Positions 7,871 to 16,184 of a stretch of DNA of 64,000 nucleotides are shown here, one piece after another. This stretch comes from Candidatus Aminicenantes bacterium (GTDB lineage Bacteria > Acidobacteriota > Aminicenantia > Aminicenantales > UBA4085). The notes under the pieces were generated by a model that was not told the origin of the DNA, ran no database searches, and was given only the letters and a program-made list of their open reading frames with translations. The translations under genes and the position numbers were made by a program. The stretch is taken from the NCBI GenBank assembly GCA_026393855.1, contig JAPKZJ010000114.1, positions 1 to 64,000 of the forward strand, written 5' to 3'. Numbering within the stretch: position 1 is the first letter of the stretch; each line of letters begins with the position of its first letter.

Positions 7871-8236
7871 CTAGGTTTTTTTTGGCCGGCCGGCCAGAGC
7901 GCTGGAGATGTCCTGCAACTCCTCCCGGACGAGGAGGAGGGCTTTGCGCAGGCGGTCGGGATGAACCGGCTCCGCCGATCGCAGCCCCTGCTCTTCTTCG
8001 ATGCGGCGCTTGGCCCCGGCCAGCGTGACGCTCTTGCCGTCCAGAAGCTCCTTGATCCGGATAAGAATTTCGACATCCTTGGCCCGGAAGATCTTCTGGC
8101 CGCCGCCGGTCTGACCGGGCTGGAGAAAAGGGAACTCCTTCTCCCAGGCCTCGATGGTGGAGGCGTCGACCTTGGTCAGGCGGCTGACTTCGTCGAGCCG
8201 GAAAAAAAGCTTGCTGGTCGGTTTAGCCTTGGTCAT
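7871..8236 (-). CDS. MerR-family HTH transcriptional regulator
   Basis: 121 residues. Residues about 10-75 form a MerR winged helix: 'FFRLDEVSRLTKVDASTIEAWEKEF' with 'FRAKDVEILIRIKELLDGK'. A Glu/Arg-rich helix follows in place of a ligand-binding domain. Such short MerR-like proteins are commonly found near ihfA and tRNA-Pro in other bacteria, and the tRNA-Pro follows here, 137 nt downstream. Targets are unknown. Confidence 0.85.
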   Translation of the reverse strand: MTKAKPTSKLFFRLDEVSRLTKVDASTIEAWEKEFPFLQPGQTGGGQKIFRAKDVEILIRIKELLDGKSVTLAGAKRRIEEEQGLRSAEPVHPDRLRKALLLVREELQDISSALAGRPKKT

Positions 8237-8306
8237 GGCGGATTCCGGGGCGAGCGCCCCTTAAAATCGTCCTCACCTTAGCACGACCGGGAGCGGGCCG
8301 TCAATA

Positions 8307-8315
8307 TGATATAAT
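8307..8315 (+). promoter_or_regulatory. extended -10 promoter adjacent to the rarA start
   Basis: TGATATAAT, an extended -10 (TGn plus TATAAT at 8310-8315). Only 8 nt separate it from the rarA ATG, so the transcript should start at or next to the start codon. No ribosome site lies between. Confidence 0.6.
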
Positions 8316-8323
8316 CCGGCCCG

Positions 8324-9628
8324 ATGAGCCGAAGCGAGAGCCATGTTCCGCTGGCCGAACGGATGCGGCCGAGCGGATTCGAGCGCCTTCGCGGCCAGGA
8401 CCACCTCCTGGGCAAGGGCAAGATCCTGACCCAGCTCATCGAGTCCGGGCGGCTCGTTTCGTTGATTTTCTGGGGCCCTCCCGGCTCGGGCAAGACCACC
8501 CTGGCCATGATGCTGGCCCGCCATTTCGACCTGCCCTATTCCTTCTTCAGCGCCGTCCTATCCGGCATCAAGGAGGTCAAGGAGGTCATGGCCCGGGCCG
8601 AAAGCCATCGCCGGCTTTACGGCCAGCCGATGATCATCTTCATCGACGAGATCCACCGCTTCAACAAGGCTCAGCAGGGCGCGTTTCTGCCCTATGTCGA
8701 AAGGGGCGACATCATCCTGTTCGGATCGACGACGGAGAATCCCTCGTTCGAGGTCATCGCTCCGCTTCTCTCCCGGACCAAAGTCCTCCTGCTCAACGCC
8801 CTTTCGCCGGAGGCTCTCTCGCTCATTCTGGACGATGCCCTGGCGGACGAGGTCCACGGCTTGGGGCGGTTGGGGCGCGGGCTGGACGAAACGGCTCGGG
8901 CGATTCTGATCGAGCAATCGAACGGCGATGCCCGACGGGCCCTCAACAGCCTCGAGCTGGCGGCCTCGCTGGCCGCGGGGCCGATCATCGGCCTGGAGGA
9001 CGTCCGCGAAGCCCTGCAGAAAAGGACCTTGCTCTACGATAAGACGGGGGAGGAGCATTACAATCTTATCTCCGCGCTGCATAAGAGCCTGCGCAACAGC
9101 GACGTCCAGGCCGCCCTCTATTGGCTGGCCCGGATGCTGGCCGGCGGCGAGGACCCGCTCTACATCGCCCGCCGGCTGGTCCGGTTCGCTTCCGAGGACG
9201 TGGGCTTAGCCGACCCGCAGGCCCTGGCCGTGACCCTGCATGCCAAGGAAGCCTATGACTTTCTGGGCACTCCGGAGGGGGAGCTGGCCTTGGCCGAAGC
9301 GGTCGTTTATCTGGGAACGGCCCCCAAAAGCAACCGGGTCTATACGGCTCTGACCGCCGTCCGGAAGGATATCGAGGAGCATCCGCATGAGCCCGTGCCC
9401 TTGTCGATCCGGAACCCGGTGACGGGCTTGATGAAGGAAATCGGCTATGGCCAGGATTATCGCTATGCCCACGACGAGGCCTTGGGCACAACCGATATGG
9501 AGACCATGCCCGAGCGGCTTCGCGAGACGGCGTTCTATGAGCCGGGCGGAATGGGCTTCGAAAAAGACGTCCGCAAGCGGATGGAATGGTGGCGGGAGGC
9601 CAAGGAGCGGATCAAGCGGGGCGGCTGA
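8324..9628 (+). CDS. rarA: replication-associated recombination protein A (AAA+ ATPase)
   Basis: 434 residues, the usual length. Walker A is GPPGSGKTT at about residue 50 and Walker B FIDEIHRFNK at about 105; the 'GSTTENPSF' sensor segment and the C-terminal 'HKSLRNSDVQAALYWLARML' tetramerisation region are both present. RarA/MgsA acts at stalled replication forks with SSB. There is no Shine-Dalgarno sequence and the start lies 8 nt after a -10 box. The neighbouring MerR-like gene is divergent. Confidence 0.95.
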   Translation: MSRSESHVPLAERMRPSGFERLRGQDHLLGKGKILTQLIESGRLVSLIFWGPPGSGKTTLAMMLARHFDLPYSFFSAVLSGIKEVKEVMARAESHRRLYGQPMIIFIDEIHRFNKAQQGAFLPYVERGDIILFGSTTENPSFEVIAPLLSRTKVLLLNALSPEALSLILDDALADEVHGLGRLGRGLDETARAILIEQSNGDARRALNSLELAASLAAGPIIGLEDVREALQKRTLLYDKTGEEHYNLISALHKSLRNSDVQAALYWLARMLAGGEDPLYIARRLVRFASEDVGLADPQALAVTLHAKEAYDFLGTPEGELALAEAVVYLGTAPKSNRVYTALTAVRKDIEEHPHEPVPLSIRNPVTGLMKEIGYGQDYRYAHDEALGTTDMETMPERLRETAFYEPGGMGFEKDVRKRMEWWREAKERIKRGG

Positions 9629-9685
9629 TCAGCTCCCTTCGCGGGCTCCTCTGATCGAAAGTCGGGGGACCCGCTCCGGGGACAG

Positions 9686-9707
9686 AAGCTTCGAATGACT
9701 AAGCTTC
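9686..9707. terminator. possible weak terminator hairpin between convergent genes
   Basis: GAAGCTT (9686-9692) pairs perfectly with AAGCTTC (9701-9707) around a 9-nt loop, in the space after rarA and overlapping the stop of the small minus-strand gene. It lacks a clean T tract, so termination is uncertain. Confidence 0.3.
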
Positions 9708-9876
9708 AGTCCTCCTCTTTATCTTTCATCAGGTAGTACATCTCCCAGCTCAGATCGGTAGCCAGGCAATCCAGGCAGGAGCTCGGGGTCGTGGCCAGCT
9801 CGCCCAGGGCCAGCTTCTCTTTAATCATGGCTTTGACCTTTTTCTTGATCTTGTAGAGCAGAATATAGTTGACCAT
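9706..9876 (-). CDS. small CxxC protein of unknown function
   Basis: 56 residues. The N-terminal half is strongly basic and helical (YKIKKKVKAMIKEKL); then SSCLDC gives a single CxxC pair, and the C-terminus is acidic (MKDKEED). An AGGA site precedes the ATG at a short distance and an extended -10 (TGTTAGAAT) lies upstream. The codon pattern looks coding and the frame is bounded by regulatory signals, but I recognise no family. One CxxC could bind metal as a dimer or act in thiol exchange. Confidence 0.6.
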   Translation of the reverse strand: MVNYILLYKIKKKVKAMIKEKLALGELATTPSSCLDCLATDLSWEMYYLMKDKEED

Positions 9877-9909
9877 TGTTTTCCTATCGAAATGATCGAT
9901 TGAGCCGAG

Positions 9910-9918
9910 ATTCTAACA
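9910..9918 (-). promoter_or_regulatory. extended -10 of the small CxxC protein
   Basis: TGTTAGAAT on the minus strand, 33 nt upstream of the start codon; no obvious -35. Confidence 0.45.
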
Positions 9919-9977
9919 CGGAGCGGCCGGCCGAGTAAAGGACCGGGCCGGGCCCGTTTGAGCCCCCGCGCCGGCCG

Positions 9978-9986
9978 TGCTAAGAT
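9978..9986 (+). promoter_or_regulatory. extended -10 adjacent to a start codon
   Basis: TGCTAAGAT, with the -10 hexamer at 9981-9986 and the ATG exactly 8 nt later at 9995, the same geometry as at rarA. Implies a leaderless transcript for the small secreted protein and the HD-domain gene behind it. Confidence 0.45.
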
Positions 9987-9994
9987 GATTTCCC

Positions 9995-10207
9995 ATGCCG
10001 AAACGACCCGCGCTTGCAGCCGCCGCGCTTCTTCTGGCGGCGGGATTCGCCGCCCGCCTCGTCGTCCGCGCCCAGCCGATCGTCACCGCCGCCGGACTGT
10101 GGATTCCGGTTTATGACCAGGAGAGAGACCGGAGCACCATTTTTATTCTAAAAGTCGCGGGAGGCTCGGCCCCCGTCTCAACCCGATCTGGAGGAAAACA
10201 GCAATGA
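9995..10207 (+). CDS. small putative secreted protein
   Basis: 70 residues. A positive N-terminus (MPKR) followed by an Ala/Leu-rich segment to about residue 25 looks like a signal peptide. The remainder (IVTAAGLWIPVYDQERDRS...) has no recognised domain. Its stop overlaps the next start (ATGA), and its last codons contain the GGAGG ribosome site of that gene. It may therefore be a real small exported protein or a coupling leader; the C-terminal residues look non-constrained. Confidence 0.4.
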   Translation: MPKRPALAAAALLLAAGFAARLVVRAQPIVTAAGLWIPVYDQERDRSTIFILKVAGGSAPVSTRSGGKQQ

Positions 10208-10749
10208 CCCGACAAGACGCCCTGGAGCTGCTCAAGACCCATCTCAAGAACAAGAACCTCATCAAGCACTGTCTGGCCGTCGAGGCCTGCATGAACGCGC
10301 TGGCCGTCCGGCTCGGCCACGATCCGGCGCCGTGGGGATTGGCCGGCCTCATCCACGATCTCGACTATGAGCTGACCGAGAAGAGCCCTGAGCTTCACAC
10401 GGTCGAAACGGTCAAGATTCTGGAGGGCCTGGGCTTCGACCCGGCCGTCGTCCATGCCGTCCGGGCCCACGCCGGCAAGGCGCCGTGCGAGAACCCCATG
10501 GACTGGTCGATCTTCGCCGTCGATCCCCTGACCGGCCTCATCATCGCCGCCGCCCTGATGCATCCGGAGCGGAAGCTGGCCGCAATCGATCTGGAATTCG
10601 TCAAGCGGCGCTTCAAGGAGAAGAGCTTCGCCAAGGGCGCCCGCCGCGAAGAGATCGAAGAATGCCGCCACCTCGGCCTCGACCTGAACGAATTCATCAG
10701 TATCGCCCTCGGAGCGATGCAGGGGATCGCGGCCGACCTTGGGCTTTGA
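10204..10749 (+). CDS. HD-domain (HDIG-type) hydrolase
   Basis: 181 residues. Metal-binding HD motifs are visible: 'NLIKHCLAVEACM' (first His), 'GLAGLIHDLDYE' (HD pair) and 'VHAVRAHAG' (distal His). Family members are metal-dependent phosphohydrolases acting on nucleotides or related substrates; the substrate here is not evident. The start has GGAGG at about 8 nt and overlaps the preceding small gene by 4 nt. Confidence 0.87.
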   Translation: MTRQDALELLKTHLKNKNLIKHCLAVEACMNALAVRLGHDPAPWGLAGLIHDLDYELTEKSPELHTVETVKILEGLGFDPAVVHAVRAHAGKAPCENPMDWSIFAVDPLTGLIIAAALMHPERKLAAIDLEFVKRRFKEKSFAKGARREEIEECRHLGLDLNEFISIALGAMQGIAADLGL

Positions 10750-10831
10750 CCCGACGCGGCGATTCGAATCGGATGGGGGAGAGGCCCGAACCGGCTTCGG
10801 CCGATCCGAGCCTCCCGATGCGTCGTCGTAA

Positions 10832-12772
10832 TCAGAAAGCTCTCATCTTAACGCCGAATTCGATGAACCGTCCCCGCCACGGGAAGATCGGCTCGACATA
10901 GAAGTAGTCGTTGAGCAGGTTGGTCGCCTTGACGAAAAGCTGAATCATCTTCCAATCGTAGGCCAAGACGGCGTCCAAATTGAAATAAGAGGGGATATCG
11001 AGGACTTTAGCGGCCTTTGAATCCCACCAGGACGATTGCGATCCAAACATGCCATAGACGCTGAGCCGGAAGCCGACCAGAGGCCGGACCGTCAGGTCGA
11101 AGTTCAGGCTGTGCGGCGAAAGCGCATCCAATGGCCGGTCGTCGACGTCGTTGCGATGATCGAGGTTGGTGTAGTTGAGGGTCGCGTCCAGGGGGCCGAT
11201 CGATTTCTGCAATTGGATTTCGGCGCCCGTGATGTGGGCCTTCCCGACGTTCATGTAGCGGCGGGTTCCGTCGGGGAGGGTATAGGTGTCGATCATGTTC
11301 TTGAATCGGTAAGTGAAGAGAGAGGCCGAGATGAAGACGCCCTTGGTCCAGACGGCTCCCAGCTCGGCATTGGTCCCGGTCTCGCCAAGCAGGTCGGGGT
11401 TGCCGCTCGAGGCCGAATAAAGAGCCCGCATGTTAGGCATGCGCGACTTCATCGAGGCCGAGACATGCAGGTCCAGCGCTTCGTTCGGGCTGAACTTCAG
11501 GCCCAGCATCGGGTTGAGCCGCGAAGTCGCGTCGCCGACGAACTTGTCGATAACGTCCAGGCTGACTCCGCCGACGAGCCGCCATTGGCCGGTTAGCCTG
11601 AGCTCGTCCTCCAGGGCCGCCGAGAATGTCCCTTGGTTGTATTCGACGAAGGGCAGGTTTATATCGTCCTGGGTGCGGGCGATATCCTTTTGGAAGTTCA
11701 AGCTGGCCTTCAGGCGGTTCTTAGCGGTCAAGCCGAAATCGGCCAGGGCGAAGGCTCCGTAAACCGAATTATCGAAGGTGCTTTCGAACTGCCGCATGGA
11801 GAAGGCCTTGTCCTTGTACTGGTCCAGCGTGTTCTGGTAGTTCACGGCGAAGGCCCGGAAGCGCAGCGTCGAGTCGCCCCCCAGGGAGGTGAAGCCGCCG
11901 GCGTTCAAGCCATAGCGGTCCCAGTTCTTGAACCGCCAATAACGGGCCGACTGGACGCCGAGCGCGGCCGGCATGCCGTAATCGGACGTGTAAACGTTGC
12001 CGTTGATCATGAGCTCGGTGGTGTCGGAGGGGGCGTAAAACAGCTTGGCGTTCAGGTTGAAGCGCTGATAGCTCGTATTGGCGTAGGTTACGTCCTCGCC
12101 TGTCGCGGCATCGGGGTAGGCGTAGCCATGCGAGCCTTGGTAGCCGAGGTTGCCGGCGAGCGAGAACTTGCCCAGCCGGAAGCCGCCGTCAAGGCCGCCG
12201 GACCGGGTCCGGTCGGCGCCGAATCCCGCGTTGAGGGTCAGGTACGGATCGCTCCCGGGCCGGCGGGTAATGACGTTGACGATGCCGCCCAGGGTGTTGG
12301 GGCCGTAGAGCACCGAGGAAGGACCTTTCGTGATCTGCAGAGTGTCGATGCCGGCGGCGGCCACGGTCTTGAGATCGAACGAGCCGTAGTAGGGCTCGTA
12401 GCTCGGGACTCCGTCGATGAGCAGGACGATGCGGCGCGAGTCCATGCCCCTCAGCTTGAGGGTGAACTCGCTCTTGTTGCCGACCGTGACATAGACGCCG
12501 GGTGCGTAGCGGATGGCTTCGGCCAGGTCGAGCGGCCGGTTTTGTTCGAGCTTGGTGAAATCGATCCGGGTCACGGTAGAGACCGGCTGGTCGCGGGGCA
12601 TCTGGCCGATGACCTGGATCTCTTCGGTGATCCGGACGGGCTTCTCGGCCTCCTTGGCCTTTTCGGTCTGTTGGGCGAGGGCGGGAAGGCCCGCGGCGAG
12701 GACGAAAGCGAGGCCGAGCACGGCCGCGATCGTCCGGATGGGGGAACGGAACGGAGACAGAGAGTGGATCAT
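10832..12772 (-). CDS. TonB-dependent outer-membrane receptor
   Basis: 646 residues with a signal peptide ending near LPALAQQ. The plug domain (about 45-165) has 'RITEEIQVIGQ' as a candidate TonB box and 'LRGMDSRRIVLLIDGVPSYEPYYGS', 'ITKGPSSVLYGPNTLGGIVNVITRRP'. The barrel follows and ends in aromatic Phe (GVKMRAF), as expected for BAM-assembled proteins. It resembles BtuB/CirA-type receptors and lacks an N-terminal carboxypeptidase-like extension. The ligand is unknown. AAGGAGG lies ahead of the ATG. A palindrome overlaps its promoter. Confidence 0.92.
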   Translation of the reverse strand: MIHSLSPFRSPIRTIAAVLGLAFVLAAGLPALAQQTEKAKEAEKPVRITEEIQVIGQMPRDQPVSTVTRIDFTKLEQNRPLDLAEAIRYAPGVYVTVGNKSEFTLKLRGMDSRRIVLLIDGVPSYEPYYGSFDLKTVAAAGIDTLQITKGPSSVLYGPNTLGGIVNVITRRPGSDPYLTLNAGFGADRTRSGGLDGGFRLGKFSLAGNLGYQGSHGYAYPDAATGEDVTYANTSYQRFNLNAKLFYAPSDTTELMINGNVYTSDYGMPAALGVQSARYWRFKNWDRYGLNAGGFTSLGGDSTLRFRAFAVNYQNTLDQYKDKAFSMRQFESTFDNSVYGAFALADFGLTAKNRLKASLNFQKDIARTQDDINLPFVEYNQGTFSAALEDELRLTGQWRLVGGVSLDVIDKFVGDATSRLNPMLGLKFSPNEALDLHVSASMKSRMPNMRALYSASSGNPDLLGETGTNAELGAVWTKGVFISASLFTYRFKNMIDTYTLPDGTRRYMNVGKAHITGAEIQLQKSIGPLDATLNYTNLDHRNDVDDRPLDALSPHSLNFDLTVRPLVGFRLSVYGMFGSQSSWWDSKAAKVLDIPSYFNLDAVLAYDWKMIQLFVKATNLLNDYFYVEPIFPWRGRFIEFGVKMRAF

Positions 12773-12860
12773 CGATCCTCCTTTTCAAAGATGGAAGGCA
12801 AGGCCGTTTCCCGCCTCACCCATTGGCCGGAGGGCATGGCCGGCGAAGGGCCGACTTTAG

Positions 12861-12896
12861 CCGCTCCGGCTCGGAGCGGTCCGGTAATCTACCAGA
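12861..12896 (-). promoter_or_regulatory. paired inverted repeats at the TonB-receptor promoter
   Basis: One perfect 8-bp repeat (12861-12868 with 12872-12879, 3-nt loop) lies just downstream of the -10. A second 7-bp imperfect repeat centred on the -10 reads TCTGGTAGATTACCGGA on the minus strand. The second overlaps the promoter as an operator would; the first would be a hairpin at the extreme 5' end of the mRNA. Confidence 0.45.
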
Positions 12897-12915
12897 TCGC
12901 TTCCCGCTTTGTAAA
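12886..12915 (-). promoter_or_regulatory. promoter of the TonB-dependent receptor
   Basis: TTTACA (minus strand, 12915-12910), 18-nt spacer, TAGATT (12891-12886) with an extended TGG immediately upstream. The leader is about 105 nt. Confidence 0.6.
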
Positions 12916-12999
12916 GAGGGGGAGTTCGTCCTTGCCGCGCAGGGCGGGATTGCGCCGGGTCGGCGCCTATGATAATTATGAAGTCCGAGGGCACCCGAA

Positions 13000-13629
13000 A
13001 TGATCATCAAGAACTCAAAATCGTGGCTCTGGGCGTTGGCCCTGGGCTCAGCCTGGGGACTTCTCGAAATCGTCGGCGGCCAGACCCTTTCCAAGCTCGA
13101 GATTCCCTACAGCTCGGCCTGGCTGACGGCCGGGGCTTTCTTCTTGCTCGGCTTTTTAAAGGGGACGGCCCCCGTTTTCGGCACGGCCTCCGCGGCCGGC
13201 CTCATGGCGGCCCTTTTCAAGCTGGTCAACGCGCCTCCGTTCTACTGCCATCTCCTGGCTATCGTCTGCGTCGGCGTGCTCTTCGATGCCGCGGCCTGGA
13301 TCCTTCTCCGGACAGGCCGACCGGCCCGGGCCTGGCGAGGCGCCCTGGTCGGCATCCTGGCCTCCTATGGCGGACATGCCGCCTTCGCCATCCTCATCAC
13401 TTATGCTTTCCGCTATGAGTTCTGGGTCGCGGAAGGCTTGCCCCGCGTTCTTCGATATGTTTTTATCAACGGCAGCCTGGGAGCGGGACTCTCGGCCCTC
13501 CTCGTCCCCGCGGCCTTGGCTCTGGCCGGCCGGGCCGAGAAATCGGGCTTCTCGAAAAACGCCTGGTCGACGGCCGGGGCGCTGGCCCTGCTAGCCGCGG
13601 CTTGGATTGTCGGGCGCTTGGCGGCCTAA
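13000..13629 (+). CDS. multi-pass membrane protein, unknown function
   Basis: 209 residues and about six hydrophobic segments, e.g. 'WLWALALGSAWGLLEIVGG', 'AWLTAGAFFLLGFLKG', 'LLAIVCVGVLFDAAAWILL' and a C-terminal 'GALALLAAAWIVGRL'. The size and helix count resemble substrate-binding S-components of ECF-type vitamin transporters, but I cannot see a family signature. GAGGG precedes the ATG by about 9 nt. It is 33 nt upstream of the ThiF-like gene and divergent from the TonB receptor, so a nutrient or cofactor role is plausible. Confidence 0.75.
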   Translation: MIIKNSKSWLWALALGSAWGLLEIVGGQTLSKLEIPYSSAWLTAGAFFLLGFLKGTAPVFGTASAAGLMAALFKLVNAPPFYCHLLAIVCVGVLFDAAAWILLRTGRPARAWRGALVGILASYGGHAAFAILITYAFRYEFWVAEGLPRVLRYVFINGSLGAGLSALLVPAALALAGRAEKSGFSKNAWSTAGALALLAAAWIVGRLAA

Positions 13630-13662
13630 GGGGTCATCGGACATCGCGCGGAGAGCAACTCC

Positions 13663-14307
13663 ATGTCCGACCTTAAAAAGAGCTTCTTTCTTAAAAGAGA
13701 CCTGGATGTGTTGGCCGCGCTCGACCGGTCGGTCGTCGGCATTGCCGGCGCCGGGGGGCTCGGCTCCAACGCCGCCGCCGCGCTGGCCAGGGCGGGGGTG
13801 GGTCGGCTGATCATCGCGGACTTCGACGTCCTCGAGGCCTCCGACCTCAACCGCCAATATTATTTCGTCGACCAGATCGGACGGCCTAAGGTTGAGGCCT
13901 TGGCCGAGAATCTGCGGCGCATGAACCCGTATTCGAAATACGATATCCGGGTTGTCCGGGTCGACCCGGCCAATGTAGCCTCGCTGTTCGGCGAAGCCGA
14001 CCTCTTGATCGAAGCCTTCGACGCGGCCGACCAGAAGCAGATGCTGGTCGAGACCTGGCTGCGGCTATTCCCGGAGCGTCCGATCATCGTCGGGTCGGGT
14101 CTGGCCGGCTTCGGCGACAACAACGCCTTGCGCCAGCGCGAACTGGGGCGCCTTTACATCATCGGGGACGAGAGCAGCGAATGCGACGCCTGCTCGGCGC
14201 CGATGGCTCCGCGCGTCGCCGCGGTCGCGGCCATGCAGGCCAATCTGGCAGTCGAGATTCTGGCCCGGGAGAAAGGGCTTCAAGGAGAACCCGCATGTTC
14301 AAAGTGA
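13663..14307 (+). CDS. ThiF/MoeB-family sulfur-carrier adenylyltransferase
   Basis: 214 residues, the short ThiF type. [19 protein letters not shown] is the nucleotide-binding loop; '[16 protein letters not shown]' holds the ATP/Mg residues and the catalytic Asp pocket; 'CDAC' gives one Cys pair where larger MoeB/E1-like proteins have two. These enzymes adenylate the C-terminal Gly-Gly of ThiS/MoaD proteins before sulfur transfer. A ThiS/MoaD-like protein ending in GG is encoded 1.9 kb away with the AOR, a likely partner, though thiamine synthesis is an alternative. It overlaps ppnP by 13 nt. Confidence 0.87.
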   Translation: MSDLKKSFFLKRDLDVLAALDRSVVGIAGAGGLGSNAAAALARAGVGRLIIADFDVLEASDLNRQYYFVDQIGRPKVEALAENLRRMNPYSKYDIRVVRVDPANVASLFGEADLLIEAFDAADQKQMLVETWLRLFPERPIIVGSGLAGFGDNNALRQRELGRLYIIGDESSECDACSAPMAPRVAAVAAMQANLAVEILAREKGLQGEPACSK

Positions 14308-14576
14308 ACGAATATTTCGACGGCCGGGTCAAGTCGATCGCCTTCCAGGCGGCCGACGGGCCCGCTACCATCGGGGTTATGGCCGCGGGCGAATACGAGT
14401 TCGGGACTTCCTCCAAGGAGATCATGACCGTCATCAGCGGCGCGCTGACGGTCCGACTGCCGGGTCAACCGCAATGGCGGGAATACGGGCCGGGACAAAG
14501 CTTTGAAGTCGAATCGAACCGAAAATTCCAGCTTAAAGTCGCGGCCGACGCGGCTTATCTTTGCCTCTATCGTTAG
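14295..14576 (+). CDS. ppnP: pyrimidine/purine nucleoside phosphorylase (DUF1255)
   Basis: 93 residues, the full length of this small cupin family. Conserved signatures are '[18 protein letters not shown]', '[12 protein letters not shown]', '[15 protein letters not shown]' and 'AAYLCLY'. PpnP splits several ribonucleosides with phosphate to base and ribose 1-phosphate. The start at 14295 has AAGGAG and lies inside the end of the ThiF-like gene, so translation is coupled. The metabolic link to sulfur-carrier activation is not obvious. Confidence 0.9.
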   Translation: MFKVNEYFDGRVKSIAFQAADGPATIGVMAAGEYEFGTSSKEIMTVISGALTVRLPGQPQWREYGPGQSFEVESNRKFQLKVAADAAYLCLYR

Positions 14577-14591
14577 GCCTGTCTTCCGGCT

Positions 14592-16184
14592 TCAGCGGGG
14601 CCCGATCGAGGCCTGCGTCCATTCGCCGTCGATCGCCCGCCACATCCGCCCGGTCGGGTTCGGATCGCGGAGATCGAGGGGCAGGCGGTGGGGCCGGACA
14701 TTGTCATAGGCCCTCAGGGCGGCAAAGCGGGTCATGGCCGCCGGGAGGCCGACCGCGGTGAAGCCGGGGTGGCCAGAGGCGGGGAAGGGCCCGCCGTGGA
14801 CCATAGAGGCGACGACCGCCAGCCCCGTCGGCATTTTATCGTTGAGGAGCCGGCCCGTTCTCCCGGCCAGAAGAGGCGCGATCCTCTCGTAGAGAGGCTC
14901 GTCGTCCGAACCGCGGCCCGAGTATATGGAGGCGGCCAGAGTCCCTTCGATGGCCCGGGCCGTTTCGACGAGTTCGGCTTCCGCCGCGGCGACGACGAGA
15001 ATCGTCGCCGCGCCGAAAGCCTCGCTTTGGAAATCCGCGGGGCGGCGGAGAAAATCCCGGGCCGAAATCCGAAGCAGCGAGCTCTCGTACCGAAAGCCCG
15101 GGGGCGGGAGGGCCCGCCCTCCGGCCAGGAGCTCGGCGCCGGCCGCGATCATCCGCTCGACCGATCCGCGCAGCGCATCCAGGACGCCCGGACCGAGCAG
15201 ATACCCGGCCGGAGCGCCTCGGAAGGCCGCTGCGGCGGCGGCGACAAAGCGATCGCCGGCCCCTCCGGCGATGAAAGCGGCCAGGCCCGGCTTGGTGCAG
15301 AACTGACCGGCGCCCAAACTGCAGGAAGCGAAGAGAGCATCCCCCAACTCCCCGGCCCGTTCTTCCAAGGCGGCCGGAAGCAGGAAGACGGGGTTGATCC
15401 CGGACATTTCCAAGTAGATCGGCCGGCCGCCCGCCTCCGCAGCGGTTTTCAGGCGAAGCCCGGCCGAACGGCCGCCCGTGAATGCCGTGGCTCCGAGGCG
15501 CGGATCGGCGACCAGGCGAAGGCCGTCTTCGGGTCGGATATGGTAAATCATCTGAAAGACCGCGTCCGGCAAGCCGGCCTCTTGGAGGGCGGCCGAGACG
15601 ACTTCGGCCAGGAGCCGGGTCGTTTCCGGATGCCCGGGATGGGCTTTGGCCAGGACGGGGTTTCCGGCCGCCAGAGCGGCCGCGAAATCGCCGCCCGAGG
15701 CGGCATTGAAGGCAAACGGGAAATTATTCGGTCCCAATACGGCGACAGGGCCGCCCAGCGGTTCGAGCCGGGAACGGATATTGAGCTTGGTGTCGATTGT
15801 TGCCCGCCGCCACGAGCCGTCGCGGGCCGCCGCGGCCGCCTGATGTAACTGGCCGACGGTCCGGGGCAGCTCCGAGGCCCGCAGGCGCGGCTCGGCCGGC
15901 AGGGCGGTCTCCTCGGCGGCGGTCTTAATCAGATCGTCGGCTCGATCGAGTAGACGGCGGGCCGCCCGATCGAGCCCTGAAGCGATCGCCTCGTCCGGCA
16001 GCTCGGATAGATGAGCGGCGGCTTGGGATCCGGCTTCGAGCGCTTCCTCGATGTCCTCCCAGGAGGAAACCGGGAAAAGGGGCGGCAGTTGACGGCCTGT
16101 TTTGGGGTCGAGGGCTTGAAACGGATCCCCGGACGCGCGGGCGGGACGCCAGCGGCCGGCGATAAGGACCGGGCGCTCGCTCAT
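14592..16184 (-). CDS. NAD(P)-dependent aldehyde dehydrogenase (2-oxoglutarate-semialdehyde type)
   Basis: 530 residues. It belongs to the longer, divergent ALDH branch that includes 2,5-dioxovalerate dehydrogenase. 'GPNNFPFAFNAASGGDFAAALAAGNPVLAKAHP' forms the cofactor pocket; 'FTGGRSAG' and 'LEMSGINPVF' surround the catalytic Glu; the nucleophile is the Cys of GAGQFCTKPGL. It oxidises an aldehyde to its acid. Its ATG overlaps the stop of the ThiS-like gene (ATGA), so it is the third gene of the AOR operon. Both enzymes interconvert aldehydes and acids with different electron carriers. Confidence 0.9.
   Translation of the reverse strand: MSERPVLIAGRWRPARASGDPFQALDPKTGRQLPPLFPVSSWEDIEEALEAGSQAAAHLSELPDEAIASGLDRAARRLLDRADDLIKTAAEETALPAEPRLRASELPRTVGQLHQAAAAARDGSWRRATIDTKLNIRSRLEPLGGPVAVLGPNNFPFAFNAASGGDFAAALAAGNPVLAKAHPGHPETTRLLAEVVSAALQEAGLPDAVFQMIYHIRPEDGLRLVADPRLGATAFTGGRSAGLRLKTAAEAGGRPIYLEMSGINPVFLLPAALEERAGELGDALFASCSLGAGQFCTKPGLAAFIAGGAGDRFVAAAAAAFRGAPAGYLLGPGVLDALRGSVERMIAAGAELLAGGRALPPPGFRYESSLLRISARDFLRRPADFQSEAFGAATILVVAAAEAELVETARAIEGTLAASIYSGRGSDDEPLYERIAPLLAGRTGRLLNDKMPTGLAVVASMVHGGPFPASGHPGFTAVGLPAAMTRFAALRAYDNVRPHRLPLDLRDPNPTGRMWRAIDGEWTQASIGPR

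Noticed and set aside
12773-12900. Cobalamin or TPP riboswitch ahead of the TonB receptor
   Set aside because: A GATCTGG-like fragment is present but overlaps the -10 box, and the other conserved elements (CTGAGA or the B12 box) are missing.
11633-13003. 456-codon open frame opposite the TonB receptor
   Set aside because: Antisense shadow of the receptor gene; translation has no domain pattern and runs through the promoter region.
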